Below are positions 20,201 to 30,054 of a stretch of 64,000 nt of DNA, one piece after another. A model generated the notes under the pieces. The model was not told the DNA's origin. It saw nothing but the letters and a program-made list of their open reading frames with translations, and searched no databases. Position numbers and translations under genes: made by a program. Position 1 is the first letter of the stretch. The number at the start of each line of letters is the position of its first letter. This stretch comes from Phaseolus vulgaris (lineage: Eukaryota > Streptophyta > Magnoliopsida > Fabales > Fabaceae), in NCBI RefSeq assembly GCF_000499845.2, contig NC_023759.2, positions 51,062,172 to 51,126,171 of the forward strand. Direction: 5' to 3'.

Positions 20201-23200
20201 ACCGCCAATGCCTCATCTTTATTAGGTTTGACAAGGTTGTCTAAAGCCTTCACAACATCTTTCTCAGTAACAGAAGAGAACCGTGCACGGTAAGTATCAT
20301 TTGTTTTGAAACCAGTACACTGTATAACTGCAACAACATTCAATATTTTATATGGTTCAAAATATGATTTGCAATTTTGAAGTTAATTAACTCATTCCAA
20401 AAAATACTGAATGTGAAAGCATGATCTGCACCAAACAAGATACCCCACTATAACACAAGGCAGGATTAAATGTTCACTGCAAATGGCAAAAGGGGATATT
20501 TTGAAATGTAGGGAAGGCCAACCTCCGGCTGTGTAACCAATACACACAAAGCACCAAAAAATAAATAGAAAAAATTAAGTCCTTAACATAAATATTGCAC
20601 AGAAGGCACTCTTAGCTGGCCATTTCTTCATACTACCTAAAGGAGTAAGTAAAACAACGAAAGGATAAAAACTTAGATGCAAATACTAAGGTCCCAGTAC
20701 TAAACAAATCTAGTGACTATTATAGACTAATAGTCTTTCTAAAGGACAGATTGGGCTGAAGAGTTATGTTCATCCTATAACAAGGGTACTGTGGCAGCAT
20801 TTTTTTACATTTCAATTTTCTATTTTCTTTCTGGGCAAGCTACCTTAGACAACTACAAGTCAATTTGTTCAATGGGCTAGGGTTTTTTTTCAATAACCAA
20901 ATCAAAACTCACATCAACTAACTTTGCATTCCAATAACAGAGAAAAGACTGGTTATAATCATCAAAGTATCAAAAAATAAAGAAGACTACCAACGACAGT
21001 GACATATATGTAAAAAAGAAAAATTATACAGTTACCCTCAAAACATATATTTTCTCCTTCACGATCACAATCTAACCATAATACCAAATAACGACATCCA
21101 CGAGCTTCTTGACTTAAATGTCTACAAATATGAGCCTGAATGAAACAAAATGTGTTAGTAACTGCAGCAAATCATCACAAATAAGTCAACTATAGATGAC
21201 AAATTTCCATGTGTTATAACTAATTTGTAAGAAGTTAGCAAGCATCAATGGAATTAACACTCTTCAAAATGTAGAGAGTGGAATGAAGGCCAAAAGATAC
21301 AGCTCAAGTCATTTCAATATAATCAGGCCTTTACAACACCCTGTGAAAAGCATTCAAATCAGTATCAAGTCTAACACCACTGAAACAGAAGATGGTAGAA
21401 TAAATAAACAATAAGATAGCTTAAAATGAAATTATAAAATGAATATTTATCACCCTTGCTAAGAGTCAAGATCAAGTGAAACTTTGAAATGATACCAGAC
21501 CTTCTTTGATAAAGTAATCTACACCCAACAGCTTAGATCTCATTTTCCTCATTGTCACAAGTAAATTTAAATACAAAGTAACAAATCACTATCAACACAA
21601 TTGTGAAAAGTGTGTGCACTGTCCATTTTTTAAGGCCACTATATTCACTTAATATGATATTTTAGAGTTATAGCAACTCTTGGCTTCATTTTTTCCAAAA
21701 CTTCTACAACTTTGCATCTAAAAGCAACGTGTCTACAAAATTTATGAACTGTGTCAACTTTTCTTCAGAAAGCTGAAGCACACAAAATGACCTTCCACGC
21801 CCTTACCTCTATCACTTTCTACTAACTTAAGAAAAATTCTTAATAATACATCTTAAAAATACATAATTATTTGTGATAGAAAGTTATATCTATTTTCCAT
21901 TGGCAAGAAAAAGTTTCCTATTATGCCTGCAGCCTTAAGCCCCTTTGTAGTATTCAAAACTAGAAGAAATCAAAAATACACGAAAACTATAAAAAAAAGT
22001 TCCAGAACATTTTCCCTAAGTGAATTTCTAGGAACCTTCAGAAAACATTAAGAAAACCGTCACCAATCTTTAGGAAATGTATATAGACAGATAGATTACT
22101 AACAAAAATTTAATGTTACTGTCTGGTCTAACTTCATATTAACTGTGAGCATATAAAGCATCATGAAATTGGGTTTCAGTAAGGAAAACAAAGACAAAAG
22201 TAATCTATCTTGCTCCCAATAACTCCAAATAATGTATAAATGATTTTATGAGAAGACACAGAGGAGCCACTGCAACAACTAAGCCTCTTCTATTGTGATT
22301 TGTGAATCATGTCCACCAACAAGCCACAGATCTCACAGAAAAGCAGGAAATATTTGTGGAGTAATACCTTTGGGTTTGACTCATTCTTTAGAACCTGAGA
22401 CTGAAAAAGATCTAACGGATCTGTAGCTGCCCAATCTTGATATTTAGCAGGAAAATCTACACTACATTATCAACAAAAGATAGAAAACCCAGAGTGAATA
22501 CTAAAACCACTCAGGATTTGAGACATGCATAACGTGCAGTGAGACCAAATAGCATGGTTTGCACCATAAACTGATCCAGCCTTCAAAAAGTTAGTATAAA
22601 ACGGGACACTTGCTACACTTTTCAATGACAAAAAGATTAAACCACAAACTAGATAGAGATTCATGTCAAACAACTCCAGTGATTTAATCATCTATGATGC
22701 ACTATCCTTTCCTTCCTTTGATCATATGGAAGTTGTGGAACAGCATCGTAATATAGAATTTCTTGCTTTGCATGCCACTCACTGAATTTCTACAATGTCC
22801 ATTGACATCTAATCTAATACAACTTCCATTCAACGAGAGACATGACAAAAGGAGTGTGCAAATGCCTAATATAATATTTTAAAAGATATAAAAAAAATAA
22901 AAGTAAAAGTTTAATGAAAATCTTATTAAGTGATCTCCTCGAAAAAAAGATAAGAAAAAAACCTGAATACGTGCCCAATAACGGATGTTACTTTAAAATA
23001 TGCAGGCGACCCAAGAAACTTCCCGTCAAATTCATGAACTTCCGTACTTCCCCTTCTCGTAAACGCCTGCTTACATAATGTGCTTCAAGAAGTTTAGTTT
23101 AATTTTTACTTAAAGCTAATATAACATTTTTACACTGAGTGTAAAAAATTTATACTGAAAAATTAATCACATATCATCTCAAGTATGTGTAATAATTATA

Positions 23201-23744
23201 AAAGTTAACAAAATTATCATACATGACAATAAGTGATTAAATCAGAGCAAAAACTGTCAGTGTGTTCTAATTAAATTACAAAAGTGAAAAAACTTATCAT
23301 ACATGGCAATATGTGATTGAATAACAGTGCAAAAAACTGCAGTGCATTCTAATCAGACAATAATAGTAGAACTCAATTGCGTATTTTAGTAACTGTTTTG
23401 TTTTCATTTTTCATTTTAGGCGGAAATCAAACAAAGCTATAAACAGCACGACCACTAGGTTTTGAACGGAGGAAACATGTGTGTAGGTTTTGAATGGAAG
23501 AAACATTTATATAGGTTTTGAAGTAAGAGGATGTGTATGCGAAATGCGAAAAAGAGTACCTGATTTCGAGAGAGAACAGAAGCAATAGAGAGAGCGATGC
23601 TAGGCTTCTCTGCGACCTGAAAGGAAAACCACACAACAAAAGGTCACAACAACAACAACAACTGCAATAACACAAATGGAACCAATATCCTTGAGAGAAC
23701 TGAATTTCTCTTACCATCAGAACTTTGGGAATGGGTGGCGCCAT
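14209..23744 (-). CDS. TOP3B: DNA topoisomerase 3-beta (type IA)
   Basis: Fifteen exons, complement(14209..14847, 15887..16066, 16639..16851, 16921..17049, 17315..17483, 18023..18301, 18403..18482, 18722..18841, 18934..19096, 20096..20327, 21036..21135, 22368..22461, 22963..23066, 23560..23616, 23715..23744). The total is 2589 nt, 862 aa. Exon 1 is only 30 nt ([10 protein letters not shown]). Visible parts: the Toprim start V-A-E-K-P-S-I-A in exon 2; the metal-binding D-x-D-x-E at about 117-121 (W-L-D-C-D-R-E-G-E); the catalytic tyrosine, about Tyr328, in S-Y-P-R-T-E-S; four-Cys zinc modules in the last two exons; and an Arg/Gly-rich tail, typical of the RNA-linked beta form. Type IA enzymes pass single strands through a transient break; animal TOP3B also acts on RNA. 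The gene looks intact. Its first exons have a rearranged inverted copy at 38071-39500. Confidence 0.96.
23200..23365. repeat. Two-unit tandem repeat in TOP3B intron 2
   Basis: Units at about 23200-23279 and 23281-23365 share the order TTATCATACATG, GCAATA or ACAATA, TGTGATT, then AAAAACTG and TTCTAAT. Both units are also present in the inverted copy near 38440-38620, so the tandem duplication came before that copy. Confidence 0.6.
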
Positions 23745-25439
23745 CGTTCTCTTCTTCAACTTCTCTCTGCTTCAGCTGCGCCAAGAGAGAGAGTAAACAA
23801 CGAAATCGATTTCAAACAAGGGATTAGAAATGTGAGCTTCGTGGGCTCTGAAATAATTTTTAAATAATAAAAGATTAATAAAGCTAACTCAAAATAATTA
23901 AAAATATGAAACAAATATATGTTAAAAAAGTAAATATTAATTCAAAAAACTATTTTATAAAAAAATAGTTTCATTGGAGTTTTTCATGATATAAAAAAAT
24001 TAATTCAAAAATTGAAAAACTTAGTTAGAACTTCTAATATAATTAAAACTTAAATTGAATATATTATAAACACAAGTACCTACATTTTATAATAAATGGA
24101 ATTCTAACTTTGACTTTAAACTATATATTGTGAATTGTTATAACATTTGCTATCTAAAGTCTACATTTTAAAATGTCTCCTAAATCACTTTTGTATATTA
24201 CACTTTATTTTGTAATAAAAGAATACAATTTAATAATTACTTTGTAGAAATTTTAAAAACGTTGATTTATAGTTTTTTAAAATAAAAATTGTTTTTTACA
24301 TATAAAATTCAAATAACTTGTGATATATTAACCTTATTTTAGTAAGATCTCTTATTTTTAGCCAATAAAGCAATAATAATAATAATTTTTTAAACATTAT
24401 TTGGTAGAGAAACTTAAACAAACTCTTATAAGTCAAGTTTTATGTCCTCAATTAGAAATCTGGAAGTAGCTTCCTATATAATTTTGAATACTGAAGTTTC
24501 TTTAAGAACAATTAAAAAGTAATAACTTATATGTCTTAATAATTTTAGATATATACATAACAATCTGTATGACATAATTTTATGTGTCTGACTTTGTGTA
24601 TAACTTTCAATCGAGAAGAGAAAGACTTAATTTTATTTTTTTAATGAATAACATTTTTCTCAAAAGAACTACAATAAAAAGTAATTTTTATCTCTTTTGC
24701 TTTAAAACTCGTCAAAAAGGACCAAATCTTCAACTCTATTTTTTAAACAAACATATTATTAAAAAAATATATAAATTCACGATCAAGAACACTCAGTGAA
24801 CTTAAAAGAAATCCAAAAAATCTCTAAACAATAGAAAGATAGGAACCAAAAATCGAACTATTTAATCAAATTAAAGAGAAGGAGCAGCAGAAAGTTCGAA
24901 TTAAAAAGGAAAAGAAAGAAACAAAATTTGGCCTTATATCAGAACCCATCCTTAAGATAACCGAGAACAGAGTTTTGGCCATGTCTTCAAAAGCGAAGAT
25001 TCTGCAGAAGCTATCCAATGATAAGTTCAGGAATTTCAACAAATTAAACATGTTATGTCTTGTATTGCTGCTGATTACAGATACCAAAAACATCATTAAC
25101 AAAAGTGAAAAAAGAACAAACATAATTAACTACAGTGGAAAAAGAACAATTGCAGTAGTTACAGAACACATTCAGAAGAAGTTTAGAACACAAACTTATC
25201 ATATAAAGTTACATTAATATTTTCTCTGGTACACACCATTGGCATACATCTGTTACAGATTTCAACTTGCAGTAGAAATTTGCTGTTCTCCCCACATACA
25301 CCGTACAAAAAGCATATGCAGGAAAAACTATTACCAGAGAATGAAAAGCTCACTTGAAATTACAAATACCGCCATGCATATCTAACCTCATATATATATA
25401 TATATATGAATGCATGCACAAATCTTAATTATATAATCT
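23745..25439. other. TOP3B leader and promoter plus AT-rich intergenic region
   Basis: 23745-23830 is the probable TOP3B 5' leader. 23870-24960 is strongly AT-rich with no gene seen. Two overlapping opposite open frames at 24866-25217 have no recognisable family and are not called. About 25200-25439 is likely cystatin 3' UTR, including a short TA run. Confidence 0.55.
25391..25407. repeat. (TA)n microsatellite
   Basis: An uninterrupted TA dinucleotide run of 17 bases, in the probable 3' UTR or downstream flank of the cystatin gene. Confidence 0.8.
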
Positions 25440-25832
25440 TCACTGGTTGTTGTTGTTGGTGGTGGTGGTGGTGGATGCAGGGGAAAAGTGGAGGAGCTTC
25501 TTGGAATGAATCCAGGGCTTGACCACCACCACTGAGGAGAACATTTTGTGAATCCCTCTGTGAGTAGCAGAGATCTTCAAGTAGTACTTCACCCCTGACA
25601 CCACTTGTTGTTGCGCCTCAACCACCTCTGAAAAGGTCAACTTCTCGTTATCGCTGTCGTTGTAGAGCTTCAAACCGTTGTTGTACTCCTCCACCGAGAA
25701 CCTCCCAAGCTCTTGCACTTCCCTGTTTGTTCTGACATCAGGGATCTCCGTCTTCCCCCCGACCAATCGAGCACATGAAGCAGAAGAGAGAAGAGAGAGC
25801 AAGGTGACGAAAATGGCGAGAGTCGCAGCCAT
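25440..25832 (-). CDS. Phytocystatin, secreted cysteine-protease inhibitor
   Basis: Single exon, 130 aa. The start is the ATG at 25832; the triplet just upstream, at 25835, is GTG. Residues 1-21 form a hydrophobic signal peptide ending A-S-C-A. Cystatin landmarks in order: Gly-Gly at 25-26, the plant LARFAV-type helix as L-G-R-F-S-V-E-E-Y-N at 42-51, the first binding loop Q-V-V-S-G at 76-80, and Pro-Trp at 106-107 in the second loop. The inhibitor blocks papain-like proteases and probably enters the secretory path. The end is unusual: a run of Thr then Asn residues, encoded by GGT/GTT-type repeats on the plus strand. It lacks the long legumain-inhibiting extension. Upstream it has a TATA box, a G-box and RY motifs. 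Confidence 0.93.
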   Translation of the reverse strand: MAATLAIFVTLLSLLSSASCARLVGGKTEIPDVRTNREVQELGRFSVEEYNNGLKLYNDSDNEKLTFSEVVEAQQQVVSGVKYYLKISATHRGIHKMFSSVVVVKPWIHSKKLLHFSPASTTTTTNNNNQ

Positions 25833-25906
25833 CACTGAAGAAGCTTAGTTGTTTTTGTGTGAAGTTTGGTGAACTTGGTTGGAGGAGAAAGCAGGAATGA
25901 GAGAGG

Positions 25907-25914
25907 TATATATA
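25907..25914 (-). promoter_or_regulatory. TATA box of the cystatin gene
   Basis: TATATATA lies about 75 bases upstream of the cystatin ATG, inside a GA-rich leader. The spacing fits a TATA box with a short 5' UTR. Confidence 0.6.
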
Positions 25915-26069
25915 GTGAGGTTGGTGAGGGGTGTTTGGTTGGGACACGAAATGTGGAGCTTCTTAGGGATGAGGTGTTTTTGGAGTTGTTTTTGGGGAGA
26001 ATGATTGAGTTATCTATATCCCATTGGGTTGTGGTTCAAGGCATGGTGGTGCATGGCGTGGTCCTGCTC

Positions 26070-26077
26070 CATGCATG
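26070..26077. promoter_or_regulatory. RY motif (CATGCATG)
   Basis: A perfect CATGCATG, about 240 bases upstream of the cystatin ATG. RY motifs bind B3 factors such as ABI3 and FUS3 in seeds. That this copy is active is inference. Confidence 0.5.
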
Positions 26078-26146
26078 ATGCGTAATTCTGAGTTTGGTGT
26101 TTTTGTGAGAGAGTGACAGATAAGCCACCATGCTATTCAGAGACTG

Positions 26147-26156
26147 CCACGTGTGG
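26147..26156. promoter_or_regulatory. G-box / ABRE core (CCACGTGTGG)
   Basis: A CACGTG core at 26148-26153, about 320 bases upstream of the cystatin ATG and between RY motifs. G-box/ABRE elements bind bZIP or bHLH factors and often mediate ABA response. Confidence 0.55.
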
Positions 26157-26163
26157 AGAATGT

Positions 26164-26176
26164 ATGCATGCATGCA
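26164..26176. promoter_or_regulatory. Overlapping RY motifs
   Basis: ATGCATGCATGCA contains CATGCATG and a further CATGCA. It is 8 bases from the G-box, a pairing seen in seed-maturation promoters. Confidence 0.5.
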
Positions 26177-26440
26177 CTGCTAGCTACCTGTGCTGTCACT
26201 GCGATGATGCCATCATTAATTGATTAGGAAGAGAAGTGAAATGTAATAACCAAAACTAGTTGAATGATTCTCTTCTTAGTTGATTTACCTTTTTTTCTTA
26301 AATTATCTCTTCATATTTTCTGCTTTATGCTTAAATGATCTTCGTATTTTTTTCTGCTCTTCTGCTTTTTGTCTTTGTCTGAATTCGAATAATACTTATG
26401 AAAGATATTTTAATGCCACATGAATGATTGGGTTTTTATC

Positions 26441-27083
26441 ATGGATTATTTTATTTTTTAACTAAAATGGTCCGTTTAAAAAAAATTACAAATTTAGGTA
26501 ATTTGTGTCAATTCGACACGACTTCATATGCACAGATCGTTCCAATTTGACACGACTCTGTCATGTTATACTGAAATCGTGTCAACTTGGCACGACTTCT
26601 GCCATGTATTTTTTTAAAAACAAAATATTGTTTATATATTGGGTAGTAAGTTATGTAATGTTAAAAATTAATTTGATACATAACTTTTTAAGTGTGGTAG
26701 TTTTAACAAAAAAATTGGATAACGTGTATGCATCATGTCCCGCGCCATTAAATATCAAAAAATTTGCATACATAAAATATTAAATATCAAAATATACTTT
26801 TTGGCTAGTGGGAAACCATGTCCGACGACAATGTCTTCAGGAGTTAATGACTTAAAGTTTGAATAAGCTGATTATCCAAACATAATTTATACACGATTAT
26901 CCAATTTTTTGTTCTTTAAAACAAGCACTCTTAAAAAAATTATATATCAGAATAATTTTTAACATTACATAACTTACTACCCAATATATAAACAATTTTT
27001 AACATTACATTAACACGACTTGCCTTAATTTATATTTTTTTTAAAACAGACCCAATTTTGATAAAAAAAAATTAATAATCCAA
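26441..27083. mobile_element. Non-autonomous DNA transposon-like element with long inverted repeats
   Basis: The outer ends 26441-26500 and 27022-27083 are imperfect inverted copies (GGATTATT, then TTTTAAAAAAAAT and so on). An inner pair, 26628-26690 and 26945-27010, is a much closer inverted match containing GGGTAGTAAGTTATGTAATG. The left part also holds three tries at a GTCAA-TTGACACGACT motif (26505-26600). No transposase frame is present. The inverted repeats are seen; the class (MITE-like or MULE-like) is inference, and target-site duplications are not clear. Confidence 0.6.
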
Positions 27084-29946
27084 TTCATTGCCTTTCTATA
27101 ATATAATACAATAATAATAATAATTGAATTAATTGTATATATAATATTGATTTTTAATTATTCTACATTATCATGGAGAGTGGCAGTGGTTTCTATTTGT
27201 TTGTTTCGTGCTTTCGATTTTGAAAAGAAAAGTGTATATGATTGAAAAGTAATACTCTTTTCTCATGCATTCTTAAATTCATTAGAAAAATAAGTGACTA
27301 TTCTTTTAAAACACGTACGTTGAGTAAAATAAATACTTCATGTTAATGTATTTATACCGTATGTCACTTTCGAATATTAGGAAAATAATAATAAGAGACA
27401 AGAGTGATAAACATATGATGAATAAAAGCAAAAAAAAAAGGATTATGATGACAAACCATGCGAATAAAGAGAAAAATAACGAGTGGTGTGATGAGATTAA
27501 AAAAAAAAATAGGTGAAAAGAGTTTGATGTATAGGAAAATTGATTTTACGTTTTTTATAATAACGAGAGTAGTAGAAATTTAGTAAAAAAGATAATATAT
27601 TTACTCAATATAATATGATAATAAAATTTTATGATTTTTGGTACATTTCAATCAATAAAATATAATATATTTAAATAGTATGATTTTTCTTTAGTTTCTG
27701 TTTTTTTATCATAATCAGCCTAACTTGTGATTCCTTCATTCTGCACCCTCGTGTTTTAAACATGCACCTTAAATGAGATGTTGAAATGTCAAAATTATCC
27801 CTAATAAAAGTATTTCAAATTTTACATAATTTTTAATATATTTAAGGATTCAGAAATAATAAGATAGTTTAATACATTTTTGGATTGTAAATATGAATGT
27901 CTCTATTTAAAATTATATTTTTAATAATAAAATTGAACATTTAATAAATAAAAATCAGAAATTTGGTTGCACTTGAATACAATCAACAACATAAAAAAAA
28001 TCATATGAAAAGGTAAAAATAATTTGTCTCCATCAATAAACTCGTCTATCTGCAAAATTAACAAAGTATAACTTTTAATATTTGAGTAAACACTTAAATC
28101 TAAGTTATATACATGCAATTTTAATCAGTGAACTGCACAAAATTAATTAAATAAATATTTAATTAAATAATTATATTAAAATATTAAATATTATTTTGTA
28201 ATTATATTCTTTTTCTACTTGTTGTGTTATTTAAGTTGGTAATAAAAGTTTCAATATTACGAAAAATTAACTTAAAAGAAGCGATAACAATATTATTATT
28301 GCATAATTGAATTTTATTGAACAAAGTAATGACTTGGTTTCATTTTCAAGTCAATTGAGTGAGTGTCAATATTTAAAATAGTTTTTTTTTTATTGAAGAT
28401 CCATTATAACAAGGATTTAGTCATGTAACTACCCTTAATCTAATATTAAAGCAATATTTAATATCAAATAATAACTCATAAAAGGTGGATTATGATAGTG
28501 TAATAAACAAATATTTCAATGTATTATTATTGGTTATTTATTATTTCATATATATAAATATTTATGTGAATTATTGTTTTTTTATTATATCACATATTAT
28601 GTATACTGATTCATTGGTTAATTTACATGATTATATAAAGAGATATCTTGATTATTTTCGAAAGGAAATATCTCAATTTAAGAATTAAAAACATCTTGAT
28701 TTAAAAAAGAGTGGCTTAATATTACATATTTTATAATATTATACTTCACTAATTATACATGTTGTTTTTCGAGATTATATAACTAAATAAGTATGACTAT
28801 ACATCAGGATAAAAATGCTTTAATTTTGCAAATTTCAGCAAATATATTTGTAACCAATTTTTTGCATCTCAATAAAAAATGAGTATTTTGATATAGTTTA
28901 TGCTACTTATAATTTTTCTTTGAAAAATAAATATATATTTTTTTGTGTCAAACAAAAAATTATTTGTCTTTTTTAAAAATGTAATTAAATTGTGTTATCG
29001 ACCGGAGTTGGAACCAAGATAATTATTGAACCTCTTTTCGGTCGGTTGATCGGTTTGATCTTCACTCATTCCTCTCTAATGAATTTCTTTTGTATTTTTA
29101 GCTCCTCCACTTCTCGTATTCGTGAATTCCGAACTCGAATGATACTTGCAAAAGGAACTCTGAAACTCAAGCAAGACTTCGACACTCGGTATGCAGTGTA
29201 ATTAGTACCCGATGATGACATACCTATCATTTGATATTTGTGCTTATTTATATAATTATTGTAGATGATTTGTTATTGGGACGAATTAAAGATTTAATCT
29301 GTAATTAAAAATACACCATTTAATATTTGACCTTTGATTGGTCGTTAGTCTTCTACTTTGATGTAGTGGTATCGATCAGTTTTAACCGAACACTGAACTT
29401 CAACTCAATCGTATGGACCTGACCGGTAAAATTTGATTTAAAAAAAACATAATTTATTTATCTTTAAAAGGAAAGCCATCATACTTTATTTTAGGTGACA
29501 TTAAAAGAAGACAAGTGGTGATTTGATTGACTTTTAATTGATTAATCAAGTAATTTTTAAATAATCATAAAAGTTTAAACATTACAAAAATTTAACTTCA
29601 AAGGAATTACGGCAGTGTTATTATTAACATTAAAATTTATAAAAACCACTTCCATTAATATTGCAGAGATGATTATATCAATTGTTTAGTTTTTAATGTA
29701 TTTGTTAATGAAGTTTATTTAATATTAAGTTTGTTAAGTACTCGTCTAATCTCGTGATAATTGAATGATAAGTTCCAGATCCGAGTGGAATCCATCGGAT
29801 CCTGGTTCCGGGTATCCGGATCCACTGAGACGCTCCAGATCCAACACGAATTCAAAAAGTTAATTTCGCTCTCTCTATTCTCTTTCTCTCTCATTCTTTT
29901 TTCTTTCTTCTCAACTATTTCCTCTAATAATTCAAATCCCTATCGC
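27084..29946. other. AT-rich intergenic region
   Basis: No gene is seen. The part at 28990-29220 is less AT-rich, with GACCGG/CCGGT-like and GTCGGTTGATCGG motifs and another CCGGT near 29424. This may be a remnant of a repetitive element, but ends cannot be set. The region close to 29760-29946 probably belongs to the kinesin promoter and leader. Confidence 0.5.
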
Positions 29947-29956
29947 TCCAACGGCT
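29947..29956 (+). promoter_or_regulatory. MSA element (G2/M-specific activator) of the kinesin gene
   Basis: TCCAACGGCT matches the published MSA consensus YCYAACGGYY at every position, about 100 bases upstream of the kinesin ATG. MYB3R factors use MSA elements to restrict cytokinesis genes, including phragmoplast kinesins, to G2/M. The match is seen; activity is inferred. Confidence 0.65.
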
Positions 29957-30054
29957 CTTTTCAAACTCCATCATCTTTCTTCTTACCCATTTCCTTCGCT
30001 CTCTGTGTTGTTCTCGCTTTGTTCTTCTCTCTGTGTTCTTCTCTCTGCCCCAAA

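Noticed and set aside
24866..25217. Overlapping open frames on both strands as a possible small gene
   Set aside because: No family resemblance, no signal peptide or motif, AT-rich composition, and opposite frames overlap each other.
28990..29220. Coding region or solo LTR in the less AT-rich patch
   Set aside because: No recognisable protein. Terminal repeats and target-site duplication could not be found by eye.
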